DNA of 64,000 bases from Flemingiibacterium sp045636145 (GCA_045636145.1 JAZTWV010000047.1:88356-152355); one strand, 5' to 3'; positions 33,536-42,301 are shown, counted from the stretch's first letter. Notes: generated from the letters alone by a model not told the origin. A program made the numbers and translations.

Positions 33536-34867
33536 ATGACTAAAAACAAGTTTACCGCACGGAGTGCGGCATACCGCTCACTTATTCTCTGTGAGCGCGA
33601 TAAAAAATACTCTAATCTTGAAATAGATTCATCAATACGCCGTTTCGCCCTTGAGGGGGCTGAAAAGGGGCTTTATACCGCTATTGTGTACGGTGTTATT
33701 GAACGCCGCATCACTCTTGATTATATTATCGGCAAGCTTTCGGCAAAGCCTGTGGGAAAGCTTGACAGTCAGGTGATAACGCTCCTGCGGATGGGGCTTT
33801 ATCAGCTTATATATCTCGACCGTATTCCGGAAAGTGCGGCGGTGAACGAAACCGTTAATCTTGCCAAGGCGGAAATGCCCAAGGCGGCATCATTTATAAA
33901 TGCTGTGCTTCGGAATTTCCTGCGGACTATGGGAAAAGACAAAATTCCGTATCCGTCTGAAAATGACCGGGTGAACTATCTGTCGGTACGCTATTCCTGC
34001 GGTGCTGACGTTATAAATGTGCTCTCCGAGAGCTTTCCCGATCCTGAGCCGGTGCTTGCGGCATTTGATGCTCAGCCGGAAGTCACACTGCGCGTAAATT
34101 CGCTGAAAATATCCCGTGAGGAGCTTTTATCCAAGCTTTCGGACAAGGGGATTTCTGCAAGACCTACAAAGTATTCACCCTACGGTGTCAGACTTTGCGG
34201 AAAATCCCTTCCCTCGGAAATTTCGGAACTTATTTCAGCGGGATACGTCTATATACAGGACGAGGCATCGCAGATAGCGGGAGCGGCGGCAGCTCCCATG
34301 CCGGATACCACGGTGCTTGACGTTTGTGCCTGCCCCGGCGGAAAAAGCTTTTCTGCCGCAATACTTATGGAAAATCGCGGCAAGCTTAAAAGCTTTGATC
34401 TTCACAAAAATAAGCTGTCTCTTGTTAAATCCGGTGCAGGACGGCTTTCAATAGATATTATAGAAACGGAAGAAAAGAACGGCTCTGTACGTGATGAGGA
34501 GCTTCTTGATTCTGCCGATACGGTTATATGCGATGTGCCGTGCTCAGGACTTGGTGTTATAGCCAAGAAGCCGGAGATAAGGTATAAATCGGCGGATGAA
34601 ATGGAGCGGCTTCCTGAGATACAGTATTCCATACTTAAAAACGTGTCGGAGTACGTTAAACACGGCGGAGTTTTGTGCTATTCTACCTGCACTTTGAATA
34701 AAAAAGAAAATGAAGATGTGATTTTAAGATTCCTTCGCGAATCCGCCGAATATACGGCTGAGGACTTCAGTGTAGGGGAGCTTTCGTCAAATGGCGGAAT
34801 GCTTACACTGATGCCAAATGTACACGGAACCGACGGTTTCTTCATTGCAAAATTAAGACGTAAATAA
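33536..34867 (+). CDS. rsmB: 16S rRNA (cytosine-967-C5)-methyltransferase
   Basis: SAM-dependent m5C methyltransferase acting on 16S rRNA. Residues 1-130 are the NusB-like RNA-binding domain (RSAAYRSLILCE, then NETVNLAK and FINAVLRNFLR). The catalytic domain has the SAM motif DVCACPGGKSFSAA starting near 262, and the two cysteines of m5C enzymes in DVPCSGLG and YSTCTLNKKENE. ATG 33536 begins one base after the previous stop; no strong ribosome site is visible, so translation is probably coupled. 443 residues, normal length. Confidence 0.94.
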   Translation: MTKNKFTARSAAYRSLILCERDKKYSNLEIDSSIRRFALEGAEKGLYTAIVYGVIERRITLDYIIGKLSAKPVGKLDSQVITLLRMGLYQLIYLDRIPESAAVNETVNLAKAEMPKAASFINAVLRNFLRTMGKDKIPYPSENDRVNYLSVRYSCGADVINVLSESFPDPEPVLAAFDAQPEVTLRVNSLKISREELLSKLSDKGISARPTKYSPYGVRLCGKSLPSEISELISAGYVYIQDEASQIAGAAAAPMPDTTVLDVCACPGGKSFSAAILMENRGKLKSFDLHKNKLSLVKSGAGRLSIDIIETEEKNGSVRDEELLDSADTVICDVPCSGLGVIAKKPEIRYKSADEMERLPEIQYSILKNVSEYVKHGGVLCYSTCTLNKKENEDVILRFLRESAEYTAEDFSVGELSSNGGMLTLMPNVHGTDGFFIAKLRRK

Positions 34868-34876
34868 GGAAAAATT

Positions 34877-35974
34877 ATGCTAACACTTAACGGCAAAGCC
34901 GATCTGCTTTCCATGAACATTCCCGAAATTGAGGAATTCATTTCCTCGCTGGGAGAGCCAAAGTACCGCGCAAAGCAGATATTCTCCTGGATGCACCGCG
35001 GTGTTTCCCTTGACGGCATGACTGATATTTCAAAAAAGCTTCGTGAAAAGCTGTCGGAAACGGCGGTGGTTGATTTTCCCACTGTGGAACAAAAGCTGGT
35101 ATCAAAGCTTGACGGTACGGTAAAATATCTTTTCGGTCTGCATGACGGAAACGTTATAGAGAGCGTAATTATGCGCTACAAGCACGGAAACAGTATCTGC
35201 ATTTCCTGCGAGGTGGGATGTCCCATGGGATGCAAATTCTGCGCCTCTACAATAGGCGGTCTTGTGCGAAAACTTCGCCCGGCGGAGCTTATCGGTCAGG
35301 TAATTGCCGCAGAGCGTGATCTCGGCGAGCGTATTTCAAACATCGTAATGATGGGAATCGGTGAGCCGCTTGATAATTTTGACAACACATTAAAGTTTTT
35401 ATCTCTTGTTGGCGATCCCGCAGGACTTAATATCGGCAGCCGCCATATTTCACTTTCCACCTGCGGTCTGGTTGATAAGATAGACGAGCTTGCAAAGCAT
35501 GATTTACAGATAACGCTTTCCATTTCCCTTCATGCGGCGGATGATGAGACCAGATCATCAATTATGCCGGTGAACAATAAGTGGAAGATAGAGGAGCTTC
35601 TCTCTGCCTGCAGGCGTTATTTTGAAGCCACGGGACGGCGCATATCCTTTGAATATACGCTTATTTCGGGCAAAAACGATTCCGCAGAATACGCAAGGCG
35701 GCTTGCAAGCACGCTCAAGCACGGTTTGTACCGTAATTCGAAGCCTTTCCCCATACACGTGAATCTTATTCCCGTAAATGAAGTTGAGGAAAGCGGATTT
35801 TCCCGTTCAAGCGGAGACGCGGTGAAGAAATTCTGCGATACACTGAATTCCCTTGGCATAAATGCGACCGTCAGACGGAAGCTTGGTGGCGACATAAATG
35901 CCTCGTGCGGTCAGCTTCGCCGTGCAAAGCTTAAAGAGGATGCCGAAAAATCAGTCGATAATACCACTGTTTGA
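34877..35974 (+). CDS. rlmN: 23S rRNA (adenine-2503-C2)-methyltransferase, radical SAM
   Basis: Radical SAM dual-specificity RNA methyltransferase modifying A2503 of 23S rRNA and A37 of some tRNAs. The cluster motif CxxxCxxC is Cys115, Cys119 and Cys122 in GCPMGCKFC. The second catalytic cysteine is Cys344 in NASCGQLR; the other, Cys that forms the methyl adduct region, is within the C-terminal third. MMGIGEPLDNFDN and HISLSTCGLV are typical. 365 residues. The absence of Cfr-specific features and the housekeeping position favour rlmN over the resistance gene cfr. Confidence 0.95.
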   Translation: MLTLNGKADLLSMNIPEIEEFISSLGEPKYRAKQIFSWMHRGVSLDGMTDISKKLREKLSETAVVDFPTVEQKLVSKLDGTVKYLFGLHDGNVIESVIMRYKHGNSICISCEVGCPMGCKFCASTIGGLVRKLRPAELIGQVIAAERDLGERISNIVMMGIGEPLDNFDNTLKFLSLVGDPAGLNIGSRHISLSTCGLVDKIDELAKHDLQITLSISLHAADDETRSSIMPVNNKWKIEELLSACRRYFEATGRRISFEYTLISGKNDSAEYARRLASTLKHGLYRNSKPFPIHVNLIPVNEVEESGFSRSSGDAVKKFCDTLNSLGINATVRRKLGGDINASCGQLRRAKLKEDAEKSVDNTTV

Positions 35975-36130
35975 TGACCCTTTACATTAAACTGTATAAT
36001 GCACCGTATATATTAAAATATAATCGGTGATACCTTTTTCGGATGCGTGTAAATCGCAGGCGTAAAAGGTACATAGATGTTTCACATAAAAGTGAGCTTG
36101 GGGTATGTCCCCGGAACGAGAGGAATGATT

Positions 36131-36943
36131 GTGCAAATGAACTTTTTCGGAAAAAGCGACATGGGCAAGATGCGCACCGCGAATCAGGACAGCTACTTGA
36201 TACGCCCAATATGCAAGAACGCAACGCTTACTGTTGTCTGCGACGGTATGGGCGGCGCAAAGAGCGGTAACGTGGCAAGCGAGAGCGCTATTGAGACCTT
36301 TGGGGAGAGCATTGTCAAATATACACAGTCAAAGGTGAGCCGTGAGGGAATTCTTACGCTGACCAGCGATGAGGCGTGCGTTGTTCTGGATGATGCCGTG
36401 CATGATGCCAACGAGGCGGTATTCAAAAAAGCGCAAAGCTCCACCGACTATCAGGGAATGGGAACTACGCTTGTTGCGGCACTGTTCTGCGACGACACCG
36501 TATATGTGGTAAATGTGGGAGACAGCCGTCTGTACCTTGTTTCCGATAATACCATTACACAGATAACCCACGACCATTCATATGTTCAGCATCTTATAGA
36601 CAGCGGCTCGCTTTCACCTGAGGAAGCGAGAAACCATCCTTACCGCAACCGTATAACAAGGGCAGTGGGAATAAACAAAGAGCTTGAAGTTGACATATTC
36701 TCTGTGGATCTGTCAAGCCTTGAGGTCTGCTACTTACTTCTTTGCTCGGACGGACTGTCAGGACAGCTCCTTCCCGAAGATATATATGCAATCATCTCAT
36801 CCGATCTTGATATTGACGTAGTTACAGATATAGAGTCTGAGCTTTCCGACAAAACAGACAAGCTTATTGATGCCGCAAACGAAGCAGGCGGACCTGACAA
36901 TATTACGGCAGTGCTTGTCAAGCATGTAAAGGAGCTGGAATGA
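36131..36943 (+). CDS. prpC: PP2C-type Ser/Thr protein phosphatase
   Basis: Metal-dependent phosphatase that reverses PrkC phosphorylation. Metal-binding and catalytic motifs are MRTANQDS, VVCDGMGGAKSG, VNVGDSRLYLV, LLCSDGLSG and GGPDNITAVLV. A GTG start at 36131 fits best because GAGAGG lies seven bases upstream; ATGs at 36125 and 36137 are too close and too far. That gives 270 residues. The stop overlaps the prkC start (ATGA), so phosphatase and kinase are made together. A weak promoter-like TATAAT lies in the 155-base gap after rlmN. Confidence 0.94.
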   Translation: MQMNFFGKSDMGKMRTANQDSYLIRPICKNATLTVVCDGMGGAKSGNVASESAIETFGESIVKYTQSKVSREGILTLTSDEACVVLDDAVHDANEAVFKKAQSSTDYQGMGTTLVAALFCDDTVYVVNVGDSRLYLVSDNTITQITHDHSYVQHLIDSGSLSPEEARNHPYRNRITRAVGINKELEVDIFSVDLSSLEVCYLLLCSDGLSGQLLPEDIYAIISSDLDIDVVTDIESELSDKTDKLIDAANEAGGPDNITAVLVKHVKELE

Positions 36944-38670
36944 TGGATTCTTTTGAAAAGTACGTAGGTCAGGTGTTTGACAAGCGCTACAGAATTATAA
37001 AAGTCATAGGAATCGGCGGAATGGCAGTGGTATTTGAAGCCACCGACCTTCTTATGCGGCGAAATGTAGCTGTCAAAATGCTTAAGGATGACATAAATAA
37101 CGACACACAGGCGGTCAAGCGTTTTATCAATGAGAGCAAGGCTGTTGCCATGCTTTCACATCCGAACATCGTAAACATTTACGATGTTTCCGTTAAGGAC
37201 AACCTTAAATACATCGTAATGGAGCTTGTTGAGGGTATTACGCTTAAAAACTATATTCTCAAAAAAGGTGTTCTCAGCTTCCATGAGATGATAAATATTA
37301 CCGAGCAGATACTGTTAGCACTTGATCATGCTCACCAAAAGGGAATTGTACACCGAGATATTAAGCCGCAGAATATTATGATGCTGAAAAACGGCGTTAT
37401 AAAGGTGGCGGACTTCGGTATAGCCAAGCTTCCCAATGCCGAGACGGTAACTATGACCGATAAGGCCATCGGAACGGTATTTTACATCAGCCCCGAACAG
37501 GCAAGCGGTAAGACTATAGACCGCAGAAGCGATATATATTCTCTTGGCGTTACAATGTACGAAATGGCAACAGGCAAGCTGCCATTTGTGGCGGACAGCC
37601 CTGTTACGGTTGCCATAATGCAGGTTAAAAACCGTCCGCGTCCTCCCCGTGAGATAAATCCCCAGCTTCCCATTGGTATGGAGCAGATAATCATGAGTGC
37701 TATGGAGAAAAATCCGGACAACCGATTCCAGAGCGCCGCACAGATGCTTCGCCATGTGGCGCAGGTGAAAAATAACCCCAGAACTGTCTTTAAGATGCCG
37801 AAAACCGATACTTCGTCGGATAATTTCAGCCAAAGTCAGCAATCTTCGCTATCAAACGTGAAAAAGCTTACGCCACCACCCCGTGCAAGCAGGTCTATGT
37901 TCCCTGTTATAGCCGGTGTTGCAAGTGCGTTTCTCATAGTTTGCTGTATCAGTGCCGTAGTTGTACTTAACAAGCTTTTCACAGTTACAACTACGGATAC
38001 TTCAAAGCAGATAACGATACAGGAGTATGTGGGACTTATCTACAGTGAGGAATTTGAGCAGTCTCTTGAGGCATCCTACTTCGATGTTGAAGTGGACTAC
38101 GATTACAGCGCGAAATATGACAGAAATGTTATTATTGCGCAGGATCCGCTCCCCAAAGCGAAGCGCAAGGTTAATCTTGAAAAGGGACAGCGGTGCACGC
38201 TTAAATTGACGGTATGCTGGGGTGCCGAGACCTGTGAGCTTCCGGATCTCGCTTATGATGACGCCCGTGATGCCGCTATAAATCTTCGCACAAATTACGG
38301 ACTTATCCCTGTGGAAATCAGGGAAGAACACGAATATCTCAGCGAAGGTTATGTTATAAGAACAGATCCGGAGCCGGGAACAACGCTTAATGTGGGGGAT
38401 ACGGTCACGCTGTATGTCAGCAGCGGACAAAAGATCGAATATGTAAGTATGCCGGACTTTACCAAATGCGATGAAGCGGCGGTTATGAAGATGCTTGGCT
38501 GGAACAAGCTGGAGCTTGGAGAGGTTACCCGTGAATATTCTGACGATGTTGCGGTCGGACTTGTTATAAGACAAAGCCGTGCTCACGGAGCACCTACTCC
38601 GGCAGGTACTAAGATAGACTTTGTTATGAGTCTCGGACCGAAGCCTGCACCCACAGGCGATGCTGAATAA
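36940..38670 (+). CDS. prkC: PASTA-domain Ser/Thr protein kinase
   Basis: Membrane kinase of the PrkC/StkP/PknB family that senses muropeptides or lipid II and controls growth, division and, in B. subtilis, spore germination. The kinase domain is about residues 15-275: Gly loop GIGGMAVVFEA, Lys46, Glu65, HRDIKPQN with Asp140, DFG with Asp158 and threonine-rich activation loop (Thr169, 171, 173). A transmembrane helix at about 321-345 is followed by three extracellular PASTA repeats (about 358-427, 432-496, 502-566). 576 residues. It overlaps prpC by four bases. Confidence 0.95.
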   Translation: MMDSFEKYVGQVFDKRYRIIKVIGIGGMAVVFEATDLLMRRNVAVKMLKDDINNDTQAVKRFINESKAVAMLSHPNIVNIYDVSVKDNLKYIVMELVEGITLKNYILKKGVLSFHEMINITEQILLALDHAHQKGIVHRDIKPQNIMMLKNGVIKVADFGIAKLPNAETVTMTDKAIGTVFYISPEQASGKTIDRRSDIYSLGVTMYEMATGKLPFVADSPVTVAIMQVKNRPRPPREINPQLPIGMEQIIMSAMEKNPDNRFQSAAQMLRHVAQVKNNPRTVFKMPKTDTSSDNFSQSQQSSLSNVKKLTPPPRASRSMFPVIAGVASAFLIVCCISAVVVLNKLFTVTTTDTSKQITIQEYVGLIYSEEFEQSLEASYFDVEVDYDYSAKYDRNVIIAQDPLPKAKRKVNLEKGQRCTLKLTVCWGAETCELPDLAYDDARDAAINLRTNYGLIPVEIREEHEYLSEGYVIRTDPEPGTTLNVGDTVTLYVSSGQKIEYVSMPDFTKCDEAAVMKMLGWNKLELGEVTREYSDDVAVGLVIRQSRAHGAPTPAGTKIDFVMSLGPKPAPTGDAE

Positions 38671-38691
38671 GCCGTGACGGAGATTGTTTGA

Positions 38692-39711
38692 ATGGAGTTA
38701 AAACTTAACGGAAAAATCATAAAGGGTGTTGGCGGCATCTACGAGGTGCGCATATCCCACACCGATGCCGAGATGCTCAGAAATATGGGTGTTAAGCTTG
38801 GCGGAGATACTCTTTTGTGCAAAGCGCGCGGCGTTTTTCGCCATGAGAATCTTACACTTCTTGTGGGAGACGATGTTGTGCTTCGCGTTGATACGGAGCT
38901 TGCCGTAGTATCAGACAGCCTCAAAGATGGGGGCAAGCGCACCGACGAAGCAATGGGCGGCGTTATGATCGAGGAGACGCTTGAACGGAAAAATCATCTC
39001 ATTCGTCCACCCGTGGCAAATATTGATATAATTTTTGCCGTATTTGCCGTATCAAAGCCGACTCCGGCTTTGTCTGCCGTGGACAAGATTATTACTATTG
39101 CCGAGCACAAAAACATCGAGCCTGTTGTTGTTATTACAAAAGCGGATATTTCACTTGAAGATGCGGAGCACTATGCAAATATCTACCGAAAATGCGGATT
39201 TTCTGTGTTTATCGAGGGTGTCGGCATAGACGGCGGAGAGCTTGAGGGGTATATACGTGATAATGCCGACCGTGTTTCCGTATTTGCAGGAGCATCGGGC
39301 GTTGGCAAATCCACGCTTATGAACCGTCTTTTTCCATCCCTCGGACTTGTTACGGGCGAGGTGAGTCAAAAGACTCAGCGCGGACGTCATACTACCCGTC
39401 ATGTAGAGCTTTATCCGCTAAGTAAACAGTTTGGCGATACTGCTACCGGATACGTGGCGGATACGCCCGGATTCAGTATGCTGGATTTTTTGCAGTTCGA
39501 TTTCTACACTAAGGATGATCTGCCATATGTGTTTCGCGAATTTGAGCCGTATATCGGCAAATGCCGCTATACAAAGTGCACGCACACCAAAGAGGAAGGC
39601 TGTGCACTGCTTGAAGCTGTGAAAAACGGTGATGTTCCCTCTGAGCGCCACAAAAGCTATCTTGAATTTTACGAGGTGCTGAAAAACAAGCACCAATGGG
39701 ATAAAAAATGA
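38692..39711 (+). CDS. rsgA: Ribosome small subunit-dependent GTPase A
   Basis: Circularly permuted GTPase for late 30S maturation. The N-terminal OB-fold carries residues 1-90; the GTPase motifs appear in permuted order: VVITKADI (G4), then GASGVGKST (P-loop, about 200-208), then DTPGFSMLDF (G3). The C-terminal zinc site is CRYTKCTHTKEEGC, with the histidine. 339 residues. GGAG lies nine bases before the ATG, and the stop overlaps the thiN start. The rpe gene found between rsgA and thiN in B. subtilis is absent. Confidence 0.95.
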   Translation: MELKLNGKIIKGVGGIYEVRISHTDAEMLRNMGVKLGGDTLLCKARGVFRHENLTLLVGDDVVLRVDTELAVVSDSLKDGGKRTDEAMGGVMIEETLERKNHLIRPPVANIDIIFAVFAVSKPTPALSAVDKIITIAEHKNIEPVVVITKADISLEDAEHYANIYRKCGFSVFIEGVGIDGGELEGYIRDNADRVSVFAGASGVGKSTLMNRLFPSLGLVTGEVSQKTQRGRHTTRHVELYPLSKQFGDTATGYVADTPGFSMLDFLQFDFYTKDDLPYVFREFEPYIGKCRYTKCTHTKEEGCALLEAVKNGDVPSERHKSYLEFYEVLKNKHQWDKK

Positions 39712-40367
39712 GTCGTAACTTCTATATTTTCACCGGCGGTACGGTGTTTGCCGATACGCTGTCGGAACTGTCGTGCTCTATTTCCGATGATGATTTCGTC
39801 ATAGCGGCTGACAGCGGATATCTTACAGCTAGACACTTTTCTGTAAAGCCGAATATGCTCCTTGGCGATCTTGATTCCCTTGACCGCTCTGCTGTCAGTG
39901 ACACGGAGCTTTGTGAGCTTGAAAAGATCATTGTGCCGTCCATCAAGGACGATACCGACACTCAGCTGGCGGTAGATACCGCAATTGCAAGAGGTGCTGA
40001 GAAAATCGTTATAATAGGCGGTCTTGGCGGCAGGCTGGACCATACGCTGTCAAGCGTGTTTTTGCTTGAATATATTGCAGGTAAGGGCATTGAATGTGTT
40101 ATGACCGACGGGCGAAACCGCGTGCATATTCTTCGTTCCGACGGTGAGCCGAAGCGGCTTTCTGTAAATAGAGGGTACAAATATCTGTCCCTTGTGGCTC
40201 TCACGGACAAGTGCGAGGGTGTGTCGGTGTCCGGTGTGTATTATCCCCTTGAGGCTGTGGAGCTTACAAGAAAATATTCCTATGCGGTAAGCAATGAAAT
40301 AACCTCGGAGTTTGCCGAAATATCCCTTGATCGCGGTGTTATGCTTGTTATCGAGAGCCGCGATTAA
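39708..40367 (+). CDS. thiN: Thiamine pyrophosphokinase
   Basis: Transfers pyrophosphate from ATP to thiamine. The N-terminal catalytic domain has FTGGTVFADTL, AADSGYLTARHF, MLLGDLDSLDR and KDDTDTQLAVD, with GGLGGRLDHTLSSVFLL forming the active-site loop; the C-terminal thiamine-binding domain ends in TSEFAEISLDRGVMLVIESRD in abbreviated form (SLDRGVMLVIESRD). 219 residues, normal length. It overlaps rsgA by four bases and is followed after 81 bases by spoVM, matching B. subtilis order. Confidence 0.94.
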   Translation: MSRNFYIFTGGTVFADTLSELSCSISDDDFVIAADSGYLTARHFSVKPNMLLGDLDSLDRSAVSDTELCELEKIIVPSIKDDTDTQLAVDTAIARGAEKIVIIGGLGGRLDHTLSSVFLLEYIAGKGIECVMTDGRNRVHILRSDGEPKRLSVNRGYKYLSLVALTDKCEGVSVSGVYYPLEAVELTRKYSYAVSNEITSEFAEISLDRGVMLVIESRD

Positions 40368-40448
40368 CCAATCGGCACGTGAGTGCATATTCTTTTAGTG
40401 AGCTGTTAATTACTGCTTATTATCCGCATTTAGGAAGGGATATACGAT

Positions 40449-40526
40449 ATGAAGGTTGTAGTCGTCAAATCCCCAAAGCTGTTTGTTCCGATTTTAAAGC
40501 GACTCTTTGGGATAAGGAAAAAGTAA
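40449..40526 (+). CDS. spoVM: Stage V sporulation protein M, 25 residues
   Basis: Tiny open frame starting MKVVVVKSPK and ending FGIRKK. Compared with B. subtilis SpoVM (26 residues) it keeps Met1-Lys2, Lys7, Pro9, Lys10, Ile15, a basic residue at 17, Gly21 and the basic C-terminus. In Bacillus the peptide is an amphipathic helix that marks the curved forespore membrane and anchors SpoIVA for coat assembly. GGAAGGG lies eight bases upstream of the ATG, and a terminator follows 6 bases after the stop. Location directly after thiN is the conserved position. Position 14 is Pro rather than Gly, which is unusual in the helical part. Confidence 0.9.
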   Translation: MKVVVVKSPKLFVPILKRLFGIRKK

Positions 40527-40532
40527 ATACAT

Positions 40533-40560
40533 AAAGGGGAAACCGGTCGGTTTCCCCTTT
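40533..40560 (+). terminator. Terminator after spoVM
   Basis: AAAGGGGAAACC (40533-40544) pairs perfectly with GGTTTCCCCTTT (40549-40560) around a GGTC loop. The T-tract is inside the stem, and the reverse strand also ends in T residues, so it may serve the convergent gene at 40576 as well. Confidence 0.85.
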
Positions 40561-40575
40561 TATCATGCGGCGGCA

Positions 40576-41001
40576 TTACAAAAATCTTGCTAGGTTTTCA
40601 GCGGTGCTCTTTTCGAATTTCAGTACGTCCTCAGCGAGTGCTCGGGCTTCGTTTGAATGCTCGCCGGAGTTTAACTGCTTTTCGATATTGATTATACCCA
40701 TTGTTGCACCGTTTATCATCATTTCTGCCAGGTGTGATGTGGTCGTATCAAGCATAGTATTGAATGCCATGCCCATTTTACTGCCTGCCTTAGCCATCAT
40801 GCCAGGTTCTTCAGGCTTAAGTCCGCGCTCAGCCAAAAGAGAAGCGGCGCGCTTTGAATATTCACGGTACTTTTCAAGCTCCCGTGTCATTTCCGTGCGC
40901 ATCTCCGGATTTTGCGCCTTATCCATAAGATCAATTATAGCGTCGCCTCCCATGGTGGTGTTTTTGTAAAGCTCATTTAAGAGAGTTTCGTTATTATCCA
41001 T
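40576..41001 (-). CDS. Small all-helical protein of unknown function
   Basis: 141-residue protein from ATG 41001, which has GGGGGAG six bases upstream. There is no signal peptide. The sequence looks like a four-helix bundle: LLNELYKNTTMGGDAIIDLM, TRELEKYREYSKRAASLLAE, a Met-rich central helix (GSKMGMAFNTMLDTTTSHLA) and a final helix ending STAENLARFL. The shape recalls ferritin-like bundles such as DUF2383 or DUF892, but I see no convincing pair of metal-binding ExxH motifs, so this is only a structural guess. It lies downstream of metA on the same strand, separated by a hairpin. Confidence 0.7.
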   Translation of the reverse strand: MDNNETLLNELYKNTTMGGDAIIDLMDKAQNPEMRTEMTRELEKYREYSKRAASLLAERGLKPEEPGMMAKAGSKMGMAFNTMLDTTTSHLAEMMINGATMGIINIEKQLNSGEHSNEARALAEDVLKFEKSTAENLARFL

Positions 41002-41021
41002 ATTTTTCTCCCCCAAAAATA

Positions 41022-41049
41022 TAATACCGTGGGATATCCCACGGTATTA
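41022..41049 (-). terminator. Palindromic hairpin after metA
   Basis: A perfect 28-base palindrome (TAATACCGTGGGAT and its complement) directly between metA and the small helical gene. Read on the minus strand it is followed by TATTTTTGGGGG, so it is a moderate terminator and also abuts the ribosome site of the next gene. Confidence 0.65.
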
Positions 41050-41074
41050 GTATTTACACGCATAAAAAATATAT

Positions 41075-41998
41075 TTACGATCTTGACAGATCTTCAAGAT
41101 TGTAGGGCGTGTTCTGGTAAACGAAATAGTTGAGCCAATTTGAAAACATGAGATTTGCGTGACCGCGCCAGAGATTCGGAGGACGCTTTGAAGGGTTATC
41201 GTCGGGGAAATAGTTGTACGGCAGTTCAATGTCAAGTCCCTTGTCAACGTCGCGGAAATATTCCTTTGACAGCGTGTCATAATCGTACTCCGAGTGACCT
41301 GTTACAAACAGCATACGGGAATCCTTGGCGGCTATAATATACGGACCTGCCATATCGCTTCTTGCGATAAGCTCGATCTCGCTGACTCTTGATATTTCAT
41401 CCTCGGATATTCCCGTGTGGCGCGAATGCGGTGCATAGAAGTATTCGTCAAATCCGCGCACGATGGGGTGGTTTGGACGAAGAGCGTAATGCTTGAAAAC
41501 ACCGAACATTTTCTTGTCAAGGGAGTGTTTTTTCACGCCGTAGTGGTAATACAGTCCTGCCTGTGCCGCCCAGCAGATGTGCAGTGTGGAGAACACGTGC
41601 TTTTTTGACCATTCCATGATTCCGCAAAGCTCATCCCAATATGTAACATCGTGAAAATCAAGATTTTCCACCGGCGCGCCCGTGATAATCAGACCGTCGA
41701 AATTTTCGCCCTTTATATCGTCGAAATTCTTGTAAAACGCCTCCATGTGCTCGGCAGGAGTGTGCTTTGAACGGTGAGTCGCGGTTTGAAGCAGTGTAAA
41801 CTCTATCTGGAGCGAGCTGTTTGAAAGAAGACGTATAAGCTGTGTTTCTGTGGTTATTTTTGTGGGCATAAGATTCAGTGCGGCAATTTTCAGAGGACGG
41901 ATGTCCTGATGCTCCGCACGAAAATCGTTCATTACGAATATATTTTCACGCTCAAGAGTTTCGTGAGCCGGAAGTCCCTCGGGTATTTTTATCGGCAT
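41075..41998 (-). CDS. metAA: Homoserine O-acetyltransferase, MetA type
   Basis: Activates homoserine for methionine synthesis. ATG 41998 follows GGAGGAAATACA and gives 307 residues, the family length. Cys142 (STLHICWAAQAG) is the nucleophile, and the His and Glu partners are in FVTGHSEYDY. Residue 111 is Glu (GAPVE); published work on MetA showed that Glu at 111 gives acetyl-CoA specificity and Gly gives succinyl-CoA, so an acetyltransferase is predicted despite the usual succinyltransferase annotation. The leader is only about 60 bases and holds no SAM riboswitch. Confidence 0.93.
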   Translation of the reverse strand: MPIKIPEGLPAHETLERENIFVMNDFRAEHQDIRPLKIAALNLMPTKITTETQLIRLLSNSSLQIEFTLLQTATHRSKHTPAEHMEAFYKNFDDIKGENFDGLIITGAPVENLDFHDVTYWDELCGIMEWSKKHVFSTLHICWAAQAGLYYHYGVKKHSLDKKMFGVFKHYALRPNHPIVRGFDEYFYAPHSRHTGISEDEISRVSEIELIARSDMAGPYIIAAKDSRMLFVTGHSEYDYDTLSKEYFRDVDKGLDIELPYNYFPDDNPSKRPPNLWRGHANLMFSNWLNYFVYQNTPYNLEDLSRS

Positions 41999-42064
41999 TG
42001 TATTTCCTCCGTAGTATTGTGATAGATACCGCCTGTTTTTCGCGGCAAAATCATAATTATATAC

Positions 42065-42093
42065 ATTATACCACATCTTTGTTAACAAAACAA
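42065..42093 (-). promoter_or_regulatory. Promoter of metA
   Basis: On the minus strand TTGTTT (42088-42093), 17-base spacer, TATAAT (42065-42070). Confidence 0.6.
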
Positions 42094-42183
42094 TATAGTA
42101 TCGAAAAAATATAAATATTTTGAAAAAACTTTTTAAAGCTCAAAAAAAGTTATTAAATTTTCAAAAAAGTATATCTTTTGGGG

Positions 42184-42200
42184 AAAATTTATGTTATAAT
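42184..42200 (+). promoter_or_regulatory. Extended -10 promoter of the DUF5722-like gene
   Basis: GAAAATTTATGTTATAAT-type element: TATAAT at 42195-42200 with TG at the extended -10 position and no good -35. The same 17 bases recur at 52730-52746 upstream of the VanY gene. Confidence 0.65.
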
Positions 42201-42301
42201 AATAGTGGCGGACGTTTTCGCTTGATTTTGCGGTGCGGATGTACGTTTTGAAAAGAGCATAAAATACATTACTCTCTTAAAAGAAAGGATGTGGCACAGG
42301 G

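Larger units (their letters stand above)
41999..42301. other. Divergent intergenic region
   Basis: A 303-base, very AT-rich gap between metA (minus) and the large surface-protein gene (plus). It holds the metA promoter at 42065-42093 and an extended -10 element at 42192-42200. A poly-A/T inverted repeat around 42124-42150 (AACTTTTT with AAAAAGTT) is probably composition. I see no RNA gene. Confidence 0.6.

Noticed and set aside
35975..36130. Internal promoter before prpC
   Set aside because: TATAAT sequences are present, but no -35 hexamer at 16-18 bases is convincing; noted only in the prpC entry.
40380..40448. Possible sigma-E type promoter before spoVM (GCATATTC at about 40387)
   Set aside because: A -35-like sequence is present but no acceptable -10 at 13-15 bases was found, so it is not listed.
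41999..42065. SAM or other riboswitch in the metA leader
   Set aside because: The leader from the predicted start is only about 60 bases and lacks the needed helices.
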